64,000 bases of DNA from Tetradesmus obliquus (GCA_030272155.1 CP126203.1:2852001-2916000); one strand, 5' to 3'; shown: positions 15,801 through 31,716, counted from the first letter of the stretch. Translations and numbers: made by a program. The notes: a model not told the origin generated them from the letters alone.

Positions 15801-17703
15801 GCATGCCGCCTTGCTGCTGCATGCCATAGCCTCCCATGCCTGCCTGCTGCATCTGCTGCATCCACATGGCATAAGGGTTCTGCATATGCCCCATCATGCC
15901 CATGTGACCTTGAGCAGCAGCAGCAGCAGCAGCACCGCCACCTGCAGCAGCCATCTGCTGCTGCCCCTGCTGCTGCATGTAGGCCTGCATCTGAGCTTGC
16001 ATGGCCGCCATATGCTGCTGCATTTGCGCCCCGCCCATCTGCTGCTGCTGCGCTTGCATAGCTTGCTGCTGCTGCTGCTGCTGCTGCATAGGCATCATGC
16101 CGTTAGGATACATGCCTGCTTGCTGCATACCACACTCCGGCCCCCCTGCTGCTGCTGCAGCGCCAGGGTAGCCAGGCATCTGGCTGCCATACATACTCGC
16201 CATCCACATCTGCCACCACCAAAACATGGCGGCTTGCTGCTGCTGCTGCAGCACCTGCCACTGCTGCGCAAACTCAGCAAGCGGCGTGCCAGTGACAATA
16301 TTGCCATTTGCATTCGCATTTGCGCTGCTGGTTGTGTTGCCGGCAGAGCCCTGAGCAGGACCCATGGCACCATTGCCGCTGCCATCACCAGCAGCAGCTA
16401 CCCCACCACCAGCAGCAGCAGCATCTGCAGCAGCCTCATTGCCGGTGCCGCTGCCATCAGCAGCTGCTGCTGCTGCTGAGCCGTCTGCTGCTGCTGCTGC
16501 AGGCGCGTCTGCTGCTACTGACGGCCCTACACCAGAAGAGGCATTCCCATTGCCTGATGAAGGCTGGCCAGCAGACTCTTCCTTTAGGATGTTGGGTGGT
16601 GCAGGCGGCGGCAGCTGCGGCTGCTGCTGCTCCTGAGTATCCATGCCATCAGTCTGCATTGGCTCTTCCTGCTGCTGCTCCTGCTGCTGCGGCTGCTGCT
16701 GCTGCTGCCCTTGCAAATCAGTCTGCATTGGCTGCGCCTGCGCCATCTCTGGCTGCTGCTGCTGCTGCTGCTGTTGCTGCATGGCCTGCATCTGTTGCAT
16801 GTACTGCGCATACTGCTGCATGTACTGCCACTGCATGTGGTAGTAGGCTGGGTACATGTGTGCCATCTGAGCCATGTGCTGTGGCATCTGTGCCATCTGT
16901 GCAGCCATCTGCTGCTGCATGGCAGCCTGCTCGGCTGGGTTGGCCATTGCAGCAGAGGAGCGCACTTCATCCGGCTCTTCCTGCAAGCGTGAAGCATGCG
17001 AGAAAGTGAGCATTTGCATCAAAGAGCATTGACAGCAGGCATACAGTGTTTGGTGAATGAAATGCTTACTATAGCATGCATAGCCAAGGCATACTGCACA
17101 TCCAGCGAGTGATGAGAAGCGCACAACACGTGGCACTGCATGCGCGGGGCACGCAGCGTGTCTATGCTGCAGCTTCAGTCAGGGGAGTGCATGACACTGC
17201 CAGCGTACAAGGACTGCAAGTGCCATGCATTGAACACTCAAGTACAGCGATATCACGGAGCAAGCTTGTTGACTAAGATGTCCTGATATGCTGTTGCTCT
17301 GCTTGCATTTCAAACGAGGGCATCACATCAGCATACTGCTATGAATGTTCTGTGCTGCGCAAGGATATGCTGCTGTTTGAACGCAACAACAGCAGCACGG
17401 TGCATGATCACGCTAACTCTTCAATTACTGGACCTAAAGCCAGCCACCAGCAGCCTGGCATCTCCACAATGCATGTGCGCAGGCAGCAGCAGCGTCAGCA
17501 GTGTATGTGCGTACCTGCATAGGCGCCTGCTGCTGCTGCATAGGTGTTGGCTGCCTGACCATGTCTGACTCTGGCCCGCTGGGCCCAGTGCCTCCCCCTT
17601 CTCTTTGGCTTGCCTCTGCGCCACTGCTGTGAGCTGGCCGGGCAAGCACAGGCAGCACAGGGATGCCTTCCACAATGCCAGCCTGCTCGTTCATGGGGTG
17701 CAT
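12869..17703 (-). CDS. GATA-type zinc-finger transcription factor, very large and low-complexity
   Basis: Core exons: 17703-17515, 16980-14866, 14377-12869, all phase 0, giving 1270 aa. The DNA-binding finger opens exon 3 as VCKNCGTRNTPFWRKDKNDG and continues to LCNACGLYFAKND: Cys770, 773, 792 and 795 with CX2C-X18-CX2C spacing, the plant-type GATA finger. Just before it lies a basic PKRGRKLVKEQK segment, probably a nuclear signal or DNA-contact arm. Residues 64 to about 690 are Gln/Met/Gly-rich (MQQ, MAAQMAQMPQ), typical of activation domains. After the finger come about 450 residues dominated by Ala runs and a C-terminal PAAAAP tract. Two degenerate copies of the basic exon end lie in the following intron and could add in-frame microexons. 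The start ATG at 17703-17701 follows a possible non-coding exon junction. Target genes are unknown. Confidence 0.88.
14646..14945 (-). repeat. Triplicated basic exon end in the GATA gene
   Basis: Three direct copies of the segment encoding SSSQPKRGRKLVKEQK plus its donor end at 14866, 14753 and 14646, spaced 113 and 107 bp. Copy 2 reads NSSQPKRGRKLVKEQK. Copy 3 has decayed to SSSQRVRGRKLVQK. Each keeps a GTGAG donor. The intervening sequence is also repeated, including a CCAG that could serve as an acceptor. Used as exons from CCAG, copies 2 and 3 would be 36 and 30 nt, both in frame. Confidence 0.85.
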
Positions 17704-18589
17704 CCCCCGATCAGCTGACCTGAAGGTAAAGCAAACGCGGCGTGTTGCGGCAGCAGCTGAGTCTGCTTGCAAGCATAGCCCTGGCCGATGTTGGCAGCAG
17801 CTAGGCCTCGGCCTCGCTGTGAACCTATTTTACACTGCTTCGTGAAAGATATTATTGATAAAGACGCAATGTTTGGTAAGGGTTGTGCCTTGTAGCAGCA
17901 ATCCGTTGTTTGCATGTCGTGCGAAGCTTTCTCCAGCTGTAACACAAAAGCCGCTGCCAGTTCAAGATCGAGGTGCCAATTAAAACTATTTAGCAACTCG
18001 CTGAAGCGTTCTAAGCACCGCCCACCTGTCTCAGGAAATGTCTGCATGCGCAGCCCATGGCCGAGATAAGCTGGCAGAAAGTGTAATTGCTTGACTATCC
18101 TTAAACTTTCTTTTTTCTGTCGACCAACAACCGGTGAGTTTGAAAGCAGTTCCCAAGCAGCTGCTACAACGTGATGGGTAGCACTTCAGCACTCAGGTTG
18201 AACGCATTCAAATGGTTTGAGGGTGCTTCGAGACAACGCAAGAGCAGGCTGGTCATATTGGGTCAACAGCAGCAGTAGGGTTCCTGCAGCGTCACCATGA
18301 TGACAAGTAGGGCTCAGGTATCTGCTCTAACACAACTGGCGCCCTGCTGGATCCATGTAGCTGCAATCTCCCCGGCTCTGACACGACGTATGAACGTCTG
18401 CAACGCCGTAATTCACAGTGTCGCAGCAGCATCCAACAGCAACACCTCAACCCTGCCATCAGCAGGCCTTGCTGGCTGGCGCAAGACACTGGCCAATCTG
18501 CAGGCCCTATGGCTTTGGACCTGACTCAAGGAACCACAACCACCAGCCGTACACCCCAGCTGCAGGTGCAGCACTTCATCCAGCTGTTG
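17704..18589. promoter_or_regulatory. GATA promoter/5' leader and spastin 3' flank
   Basis: An 886-bp gap between the spastin stop and the GATA start codon. A CAG acceptor immediately before 17718 suggests a leader exon upstream of the GATA ATG, with a possible donor near 18009. The part near 18590 should be spastin 3' UTR. No other exon was recognised. Confidence 0.35.
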
Positions 18590-22976
<4,387 letters not shown>

Positions 22977-23823
22977 AGCGTACGCTACACAGGCAGCAAG
23001 CCAGGCAAACAGCTGGCGCAGCTCCACGCCGTATGCCAGTTGATGACTCTGCCAAACGAGGCTAGTGCTTAGCGCTGTGCTGCTGAGGGCGAATGGCACA
23101 CATGCCTTTGGTACAGTGCCTGCTCAGCTCCATGCTTGCTGTTGCTGGGCGTACGCGAGCAGCAGCATGACGCTGTCAGATGTTTGTAATGTAAGCTGGT
23201 AAACTGATTTAAAGATCAGCTTTGATGAAAGCCCAGCAAGTGATGAAGCATCACTGATGCTCGAACTCCTGCAGGACCCGTTGATGTAAATTTGTCAAAG
23301 CGTTCCGAAGCCGGCAACACCACAGCAGTGTAAACGGAGGTTGCGATGCATGCGCACCCGACAGCAGCCCTCCTAGGTGAGCTGCCCCGCATCATCAAGC
23401 AAAGGAACGCTTGTCATTGTTACTACAGCTGACACACCTTTTATGGTGGGCGTTCAGGCGCATACGAAAGCAGAAAACAGTAGCCGAACAATTCACAGGA
23501 CATTGAAAGCCAGTTCATCTGCTTCGCTTCAAACCCTTTCATTTCACAACACAGCCTCTTGCTGCAGGCCTGCCAACAACGTCATCAAAATTGATTATAT
23601 TTGCGTGAACGTTTAAAGTGCTGGTACCGTGCTGTGAGCTCACAGCCCGCCACTGTTGTAGTGGTGTGCTGCTGCTGCTCACGAGCTGGAGGCACCAGCA
23701 ACCCGGTTCAGCCGACAAGGACGCACAGGTTCACTTATCAATACCATCGCACATGCGGCATTAGGGGATTTCAGCCACGCCAGGTTGGCCACGGCCCGGC
23801 AGACGCCAAGGCACGCCAGCCAA
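22977..23823. promoter_or_regulatory. Divergent promoter region, spastin-like / TTLL
   Basis: About 0.85 kb separate the leftward spastin-like gene from the rightward TTLL gene. The part next to 22977 is open in the spastin frame up to a stop near 23126, and probably contains more spastin coding sequence (hydrophobic hairpin) spliced from an unidentified first exon. The remainder should contain two promoters. No clear TATA or repeat was found. Confidence 0.4.
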
Positions 23824-26800
23824 ATGGCCACGGCTGCCGTACCTCCTTCACGCCTGCAAGGCAGCGGAGGAGACGATGAAAGAAACGAGTCCGTTCCGGG
23901 TGCGTGCAGCGCAAGCAATGGGCCACGCATTACACGCCGGCATGCACGTCATGCGGTCACACAGTTGCAACAGTTTGACCCGTGGCCAGCACCCTCTGCT
24001 GAGCCCAAGCAGCCCCAGCTGAACGTTTCACGAAGCACCATCTCATTACTCAACTCATGCCTGCTTCGCAAGCGACGCTCTGTAACTGCCTGCTGCACAT
24101 GCATGCATACCTTGCAGGCACGCTCACTGTTGGAGGCGGCGTGGCAGCAGCAATCAGCGCTCAGCCGCTCTTCAGGTACTGGGTAGACGAGCTGCTTTGG
24201 AGCCAGGGCAGGACTGCCACAATTCAAATTGAGGAGGTCCTGGATGCGCTGGGCGGGCAGCGCACAGGCGGGCCACACAAGCTGCTGCTGCAGCAAGCAG
24301 TCAAGCAGCCGTCTCCACCGCCACCGCCTACCTTGCTGCAGCCTGCAGTAGCAGCAGCAGGTCAGCAGCCGTCAGCAGCTGCTGCTGCTGCTGCTGCTTT
24401 TGGCTTTGTTCCTGCAGGAGCAGCTGGTTCAGCAGGCCCCAGCAGTACAGCTGCAGCAGGTGGCAGTACACCTCATCTGGAGCAGCACCAGTACGGCATG
24501 AGCAGGCTAGGCCTGCAGCCCACCAGCAGGAACAACAGCAGCTCCCAGCTGGCATCTGCCAGCAGCAGCAGCGGCAGCCTGGAGCAGCTATCAACCACCA
24601 CAGGTGTTGAGCAGCCATCTTCAGCAGCAGCAGCAGGAGCAGCAGGTAGCAGCCCGCCAGGTCTGAAACAGCAGCAGCAGCAGCAGCAGCAGGACCCTGG
24701 CAGCAGCGATCCTGACAGCAGCAGCGGCCTGGCAGGATCCTCCCGGAGGCCGGATGACCACCTGCTTGGGTACCACCATGTGCGGCAGTGGGACCTGCTG
24801 TGGACAAAGTCGGTGTATGCCATCAAGGCAGCGCGGCAGCTGCAGCCGGGTCAGGTGGTGTCAGCCATTGCTGGGCTCAACTGCCTGACCATGAAGAAGC
24901 GCATGGTGCAGACGCTGCGCATGGTGAGATGTCACAGTGTGTTGTTATAATGTTACCAACACTGGCTGTGTGTTATACAGGACGGTGCTGAGTTAGGGTT
25001 GCATCGGCAGCTGCAGCTGCAAGCACGTGATGATGATGCTGGCCCACAGGGGACAGGGGCTTGAGCACAGTGCTGCGCAGTGCTTGCATGTTTTACATCT
25101 AAAAACATGCACTGCTAGCAATCCTGTTAGTCGATTCTCCCAACCAATCTATCTTGCAGGCGCTTGATGCCAAGGCCTTCAGGATCGTGCCCCTATGCTT
25201 CTGCATCCCGGAAGACCTGGCAGCCTGGCAGGCCTGGCTGGGCAGCTGCTGACCTTGTTGGTTGCTGCACTCCAACCCTGTCTGGCCTCAGTTATATCTT
25301 GCAGGCGCTGACACCCCTGTTGCTTGCTTGTTGCGTATGCTCTTGTCTTGCAGGCTCTTGGCGCCAAGGCCTTCAGCATTGTGCCGCTGAGCTTCTGCAT
25401 CCCAGAGGACCTGTCAGCCTGGCAGGCATGGCTGGGCAGCTGCTGACCCTGTTGTTTGCTGCACTCAAACCATGCAGGCCTTGGGCCAAACGGCCTTCAG
25501 CATCATACTGCTCTGCATCCCAGTGGATCCTGTCTGATCTCAGTCATATCTTGCAGGCGCTGACAACCCTGTTTGTCATCTGCTTTCTATTTTTCACGCG
25601 TTAGGCGCCAAGGCGTTCAGCATCGTGCCGCTGTCCTTCTGCATCCCTGAGGACCTGGCAGCTCGGCAGGCGTGGCTGGGCAGCTGCTGACCCTTTTGTT
25701 GCTTGTTTCAAATCTTGCAGGCGCTGGGCGCACAGGCGACCTTCAGCGTACTCCGCCATTATGCGCACTGCTGACGCGCGTGTTGTTTTCACTGATTGGT
25801 GTGCAGGCGCTTGGTGCGAAGGCGTTCAGCATTGTGCCGCTGAGCTTCTGTATTCCAGAGGACCTGGCAGCCTGGCAGGCGTGGCTGGGCAGCGCTGGGC
25901 CGGGCGCAGACACGGGCATGTGGATGCTCAAGACGGGACAAGATGCTGGCAAGGGCCTGCGGCTGGTGCGGACGCAGCAGTGAGTGCCTATGTGTGATTC
26001 AGCTGTTTACGCTTTCGCAGGCTTCCAAGTAGCTGTCAACGCTGAGCTGGTTGTGCGCGGGTCAGCAGGTCACTTTGTTCTGCCTAAGGGTTTTTGATTC
26101 TGATGGAAGTGACGGCGCCGGTAAGCTGCTTGCATTTGGCTGGGCAGCGCCGGGCCGGGCGCAGACACCGGCATGTGGATGCTCAAGACGGGACAAGATG
26201 CTGGCAAGGGCCTGCGGCTGGTGCGGACGCAGCAGTGAGTATGGCTGTGCACCCCAGCAACTCCCTACATTGCGCTTATCAAAAGGCATCCAACGTCTGG
26301 CTGCATTTTTGCCGTATATCATGACTTCTTAAGGTCGCACAGCAGTACATCACCAACCCCCTGATTTGACACTCACACACCCGTGCCTGCTGCCCATTGC
26401 ACCGCCTCTGCAGTGCGTTGCAGGTGGCGCTGCGCCCCCCAAAGAAGGTCGTGCACCAGTACATCACCAACCCCCTGATTTGACACTCACATACTTGTGC
26501 CTGCTGCCCATCGCACTACCCCTGCAGTGCGCTGCAGGTGGCACTGCGCCCGCCAAAGAACCCCAGCAAGCCCCAGACCCACATCATCACCGAACAAGTT
26601 CAGAACTGATAGCTGATTGCATCTGAGGTTGCAGAGCAACTCAGCAGGCATCGACCACCCCAGATCACACAAACCATCCACAAAGAAAGACAACTGAATG
26701 CAGCTCCATCTGCCCCTGCCTGCTGTGCGATGGACCGACTTTGCAGTGCGCTGCAGGTGGCGCTGCGCCCCCCAAAGAACCCCAGCAAGCCCCAGACCCA

Positions 26801-28070
26801 CATCAAGGTGGCCCAGCAGTACATCACCAACCCGCTGCTCATCCGCAACCGCAAGTTCCACCTGCGGCTGTGGCTGCTCGTAACATCCCACTCTCCGCTC
26901 CGCGCCTACCTGCACAGCCAAGGACTCGTGCTGTTTAGCTCCGAAGCATATGACAAAACCCAGCCAGTTGACGGCCCAGGCGTGCGGCCGTCAGTTGGGC
27001 ATGTTACTAACTATGCTCGTAACGAGGACACATGGGTGTGGGGTTTAGATGAGCTGGCGGCGGAGCTGGGGCAGCAGCAGTGGCAGCAGCTGTGGGCGGC
27101 GATGCGGCGCAGCAGCGCGCTGACAGCGGCGAGCGTGCTGGGGCCTATGCGGGCCGCACACAGGTGGGCTTACTTGTGTCACAACTTGTATGCTTAAGTG
27201 TGTGCATGTGCGCCGTGGCAGTCGTGTGAGAATGTTTGGACCCTTTCCTTTGCCATTGCTATTCATGTAACGCATCATAGTTTTTAGCAGGCTGACAGCA
27301 ACGAGCGTGCTGGGGGCTATGCGGGCCGCACACAGGTGTGCCTACCTGTACTTGCTTCCTTAGTAAGTGCACACTATTTTGTAACTCAAAATGCAGCAAG
27401 TACACACTGAAAGTAGTGTAAGTTACCATTTTGTATGCATACGTATGCATACGTATGCGCAGTGGCAATGCTTCACCGTGCAGCTGGTGGCTGCTGTCCA
27501 GCCGTGCGCTGCGCCATCAGTCATCTGGAGCAAGACCATGAAACAACCGAACGCCGTTACTGCTGCTGCTGCTGCTGCTGCTGCTGTCGCTGCTGCAGGT
27601 GGCTGCAGCCAAGCGTGAGCAACTACGGCTTCCAGATGCTGGGGCTGGACTACTTAGTAGATGAGGCCATGCAGCCCTGGCTGTTGGAGGTGAACAGTGC
27701 CCCTTCTGTCATGGCTGTGCACAGCGAGCCAGACACCTGCAGGCTGATCAAAGACACCAAGCAAGCCATGCTGCATGACATGCTGACCATGGTGCAGCAC
27801 CGTATGGGTGAGGCCCCAGCGCGGCAGCAGCAGCAGCAGCAGCGGCAGCGGCAGATGAGTTGGCAGCAGGAGCTGGCTGCTGAGATGGCAAACCGCGGAG
27901 GGTTTGAGCCACTGATGGAATTGTTCCCTGTGGGGCAGCAGCAGCAGCAGCAGCAGGCTGGGGCAGCCAGCAGCAGCAGCGGCAGCAGCGGCAACAGCAT
28001 ACCTTGGCAAGAGGTGGACGTGCAGCTGCAGAGGCTGCTTGCTCAGCAGCAGCAGCAGCAGCAGCAGTAG
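23824..28070 (+). CDS. Tubulin-tyrosine-ligase-like (TTLL) glutamylase/ligase
   Basis: Predicted ATP-grasp enzyme adding glutamate or another amino acid to tubulin tails. Exons: 23824-23899, 24118-24923, 25807-25979, 26747-27163, 27599-28070 (647 aa, phases consistent). Exon 2 gives YWVDELLWSQG, a long Q/S/A insertion, then VYAIKAARQLQPGQVVSAI and LNCLTMKKRMVQTL. Exon 3 gives SIVPLSFCIPEDLAAWQ and MWMLKTGQDAGKGLRLV, the P-loop-like strand. Exon 4 gives QQYITNPLLIRNRKFHLRLW and VGHVTNYARN (the TTLL HxTN motif). Exon 5 gives FQMLGLDYLVDE and WLLEVNSAP, with metal ligands at about E521 and N523. The C terminus is Gln-rich and ends in TAG. The first exon is inferred from phase and a GTGCGT donor and is the least certain. 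Subfamily and glutamylase versus glycylase activity cannot be decided by eye. Confidence 0.9.
25158..25765 (+). repeat. Array of decayed copies of TTLL exon 3 start
   Basis: Before the functional exon at 25807 lie partial direct copies of its 5' half with upstream acceptor: about 25158-25254, 25353-25446, 25471-25535, 25600-25690 and 25719-25765. The first two still read A-L-(D/G)-A-K-A-F through to WLGS and then TGA. The later ones have lost parts. Each long copy ends in the same GGCAGCTGCTGACC spacer, so the duplicated unit was exon edge plus spacer. Confidence 0.9.
26137..26600 (+). repeat. TTLL intron made of copies of exon 3 end and exon 4 start
   Basis: Within intron 25980-26746, 26137-26237 repeats the end of exon 3 including its CAGCAGTGAGT donor. 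Three later blocks near 26335-26365, 26411-26482 and 26524-26600 repeat the start of exon 4 (acceptor, TGCGCTGCAGGTGGCGCTG and the QQYITNPL codons), some ending in an early stop. A further short copy of the exon 4 end lies at 27291-27335. Confidence 0.88.
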
Positions 28071-28475
28071 CAGCAGCCCTGGCTGCTGGAGGTGAACAGT
28101 GCCCCATCTGTCATGGCAGTGCACAGCGAGCCAGACACCTGCAGGCTGATCAAAGACACCAAGCAAGCCATGCTGCATGACATGCTGACGATGGTGCAGC
28201 ACCATATGGGTGAGGCGACAGGGCGGCAGCAGCAGCAGCGGCAGCGGCAGATGGGCTGGCAGCAGGAGCTGGCTGCCGAGATGGCAAACAGAGGAGGGTT
28301 TGAACCGCTGATGGGGCTGTTCCCTGTGGGGCAGCAGCAGCAGCAGCAGCAGGCTGGGGCAGGCAGCAGCAGCGGCGGCAGCAGCAGCGGCAACAGCATA
28401 CCTTGGCAAGAGGTGGACGTGCAGCTGCAGAGGCTGCTTGCTCAGCAGCAGCAGCAGCAGCAGCAGTAGCTACCC
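28071..28475 (+). repeat. Tandem duplicate of TTLL C-terminal coding region
   Basis: A second copy of the last about 400 bp of the TTLL coding sequence follows directly after its stop codon, at an offset of 402 bp (134 codons, so in frame). It begins with the WLLEVNSAPS codons, keeps the frame and the Gln-rich end, and has its own TAG at 28467-28469. Substitutions between the copies are few and largely silent. It is probably 3' UTR, but the preserved frame makes it a candidate alternative last exon. Confidence 0.9.
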
Positions 28476-28550
28476 CTGGCAGGCTGCTGTGGTGGCAGTA
28501 GATGTGTATGGCAGGGCATGTTTGTGCTGCTGCAGAGGCTGCTGGATAAG

Positions 28551-28582
<32 letters not shown>

Positions 28583-31500
28583 CTGGATGTGTTCAAAGAG
28601 CCATCTTCCAGTTGGTGATTGTGCCAGCAGCACCATGAGCTGAGCTGACCGGACTGAGTTGACTGGACTCAGCAGCAGCAGCAGCAGCAGCAGCAGCATT
28701 GTCAGAGTAGAAGCGCTACGAATAGGCGAGTTGGGTCAGCGGCACCATGAGCTGACCGGGCTGAGTTAATCGGGCGCATGCCCGGCTGGCTGTGCAGTGT
28801 GTGTGCAGGGGTGGGCGGGGGGGGGGGGGGGGGGGGTAGTGCATTGTACCCTAGGGTCTGCTGCGGCGCCTTGGCGCTCTGTCACATGCGCAGCAACGTC
28901 AGCAACCTGCGGTTGTTGTAGAACCGCAGGTTGTTCTACGTGTGGTGGCAATTCAGGCTGGCATAGCACACCATGCTGTGGCATTGGGACTGTTTTCTGT
29001 GCCCTGGCACACATTGTGTCTGTGGTGGCATTGTTGCGTGGTGGTGGTGCGGACGCTTGGTGTATGTACTATGTGTGCGTTGAGATGCATGTTGATTGTG
29101 GGCTACTGGTGTTGAGCGCCGATTCTGTTTGTGTGGGTATGTTCCACAAGTCCTGCTCTGTTTGCGCTGCAACAGTGTGTTGCAGCTGTTTGCACTGCAA
29201 CAACATCACGGCGGGGTGGCAATCGCGTGTGCGTGTGCGTCGCTCACACCACGTGTGCGAGCCTGCAGAACCATGCGGGCACTTATATTTTTTCTCTCAA
29301 AAGGTGGCGGAGCAACGTATTAGGTTGTTGTACAATGTGCTGTACAGTGTGTTGGGTGGACGTGCCGCAACGGGGTGCATGGGGTGGCTGATCCTTGCAT
29401 CACATCAGTAGTAATTGGACGAACCATTAGTCAGGAATGTGGTGACTGAATGGGGGCGCATGTACAGCCAAAGCTGCAGTGGACAGGCAGCTGCTGCCTG
29501 TTACAAGTTACAAGTCCTACGCATTGGAAGCAGGCAAGCCTGCTTGAGCCTATGCTCTTCTGTGCGTAAGTTAGAGAAGGACAAGGACAGGCCTGGTATG
29601 GGCCTGAGAGCTGCAGCTGCCTGTCAACTGACAGCATGGCTGTTGAGAGCTCTGCAGCCAGAGGCAGGGCGGCTCTTATTGTACAGTGGACAGGTGATTG
29701 TGCATGTCTCATCTGGCAGGCGTTGGCGGCATTGCACGCCACCTGTGAAAGCACACTCATGTGTATGTGCTTGTGTGGCCTGAAAGATATTGCGGCATCA
29801 GGCTGCCACGGAGCAGGATGTCGTTGGTTCGAATCCAACCTCTCAAGTTGAGGCCGCCGTGCCTCAGAAAATCACACACAGGCACACACTCATGAGTGTG
29901 ATAACATGCTCAACCCGCCAAGCATTGCGTGCGGTGCGTTGTTATGCATTTGCCTTATGTTTTTGGAATCGAGAAGCCGTTTACATTCGTCCTTTTACAC
30001 CATGATGCTGGACACCTGCGCCCTGTGAGGGCACGCGTACGGCAGTGGTGTCTGAGGTTCAAGCAGTCATGGTGGTGCAGGGCCCTTCTGGACATGTGGG
30101 TGAGCATTATGTTGCATTCAGACATTGCAGGAAATAGTTCCTGCAACTCTTGATAATGTTGTGCTGGTCAGGTTGGCGCCGCCACAGCCGCCGGCAGCGG
30201 CTGCAGCATCATGCTGCATGATGATCATGGTGAGCCACAGCAGATGGCGCTGTTGTTACTCACATTCAGTTTCCCAATGTGCCACAGTAGGCGTGGTAAC
30301 ATGACCTCAGGCACAAGCTGCATATTACATACATGTGCTTGTATGTCTTGAAGACGTTGCGACAACAGGCTGCAAAATTGCAGAGGCCATTGTGTCTCGC
30401 AGCATCCGTACACAGGCACACACTGATGGGTGGAATCACATATTCAACACACCAAGCATTGCTTGCGGTGCGTTGTTATGCATATGCCTTGGTTCTGTGG
30501 AACTCGAAAGCTGTGTACGTAAATGTTCACAGTCGTCCTGTTTACACCATGATGTTGGCCACCTGGGCCCACTGGGGCCTCAACATTGGTGGGAAGCAGC
30601 CATGGTGGTGCGGGGGCCCTTCTCGACATGTGAGTGCACACTACGTCGCATTTCCTATTGCAGAGTGTCTCGGCTGCTGCTCTCTACACTGTGGCACCGC
30701 CACAGCCTCTGGTAGCGGGTGCAGCATCATGACGAGCCACAGCAGATCTGCTGTGCTGATCTGCTGTGCCTTCTAGATGGCCGTCATCCAGAGCGGCTCT
30801 CAGAGACAGCAGTGTTGTTACTCATATTCATTGTCCCTCTGTGCCGCAGTAGCCGTGGTAACGAGATCAGGCACAAGCTGCAATTGTCACATTCTATTAT
30901 TAGGTTGACCACGCCGTGCAGCGTCCTGCAGTCGTTGTGTATCACATTGTCACTGTGACAATGCCGTGACGGCTGCAGCCGCTGCAGCTGCTGCGCACTG
31001 CGCTGACCACCTTCTAGTCAATGCAGAACCGGCTGGGGTGCCCTTGGCATATGGTGAGAAAAGTCACCTTTCTGACGCGTTGTGCAAACTGTTATGTTGG
31101 TGTCCGAGTGGATCCGGGTGTAGCAACAGACTGCCTGCAGGCCTTGGCACGTGCGCACGTGTCCCCTTGCACCGGGGGCCCCCGCCCGGGCGAGTCATCG
31201 ACCCGTACGCGTATACGTAGGCATGCTGTGGCGCTGCCAGGTGCATAGCAAGAGATGAACTGCACGGCATTGATGACTACATATGGATTTGTCTTAGCAG
31301 TTTTCACATAAACAGCCCAAAGGTGCTACACATTTCTGCGAGTGTGTTACGCCCATCGTCCTGGATACGGTTAGAACGATGGCCATGCCACTGCTCCTGT
31401 GGCAGAGCTTAAATTTTTCATCTACTAAAGTTTTAATAACGTTTTTCACTTCTTCTTAATATTTGACAGTGCACAGATGAAGAGTATCGATGCAACGACC

Positions 31501-31716
31501 GTATCGGGCTTGACACTCCCCAGAAGAGCTCCGATTATCCAAAGCCTCCAAGAAGAAAAATAACAGTATAAACATTCTAATGAGCACTGGCGACATCAAT
31601 ATGAGCTTGTGACGGTTCGCTGGTGCACGCTACAGCACACTCCTCAGCTAGCTGTCAAAACTCGTCTACACATCGTGACCAGCACAGCTGTTTGCTGGTA
31701 TGCTGGCGTAGTAACG
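28476..31716. other. Gene-poor interval with tandem repeat
   Basis: About 3.2 kb with no exon I can support. It contains CAG runs (28552-28583, 28671-28697), a run of 20 G at 28817-28836 and a strong inverted repeat at 28904-28932. It also holds a degenerate tandem repeat of about 560 bp (about 29760-30900) and an AT-rich stretch at 31405-31570 preceded by three small hairpins. Confidence 0.5.
29760..30900 (+). repeat. Degenerate tandem repeat, two units of about 560 bp
   Basis: Matching landmarks recur at offsets of 536-570 bp: the CACACAGGCACACACT block (about 29874 and 30410), CACCATGATG-TGG-CAC (about 29998 and 30545), and GTGGTAAC followed by TCAGGCACAAGCTGCA (about 30292 and 30855). 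Unit 1 contains a perfect tRNA B-box-like GGTTCGAATCC at 29826-29836, inside a segment absent from unit 2. No coding potential was recognised. Confidence 0.75.

Noticed and set aside
28797-29411. Plus-strand frame of about 200 codons
   Set aside because: It runs through the poly-G tract and a hairpin and resembles no protein.
29790-29860. Possible tRNA gene around GGTTCGAATCC
   Set aside because: The T-arm pairs, but I could not fold an acceptor stem, D-arm or anticodon arm around it, so it is kept only as a B-box-like element.
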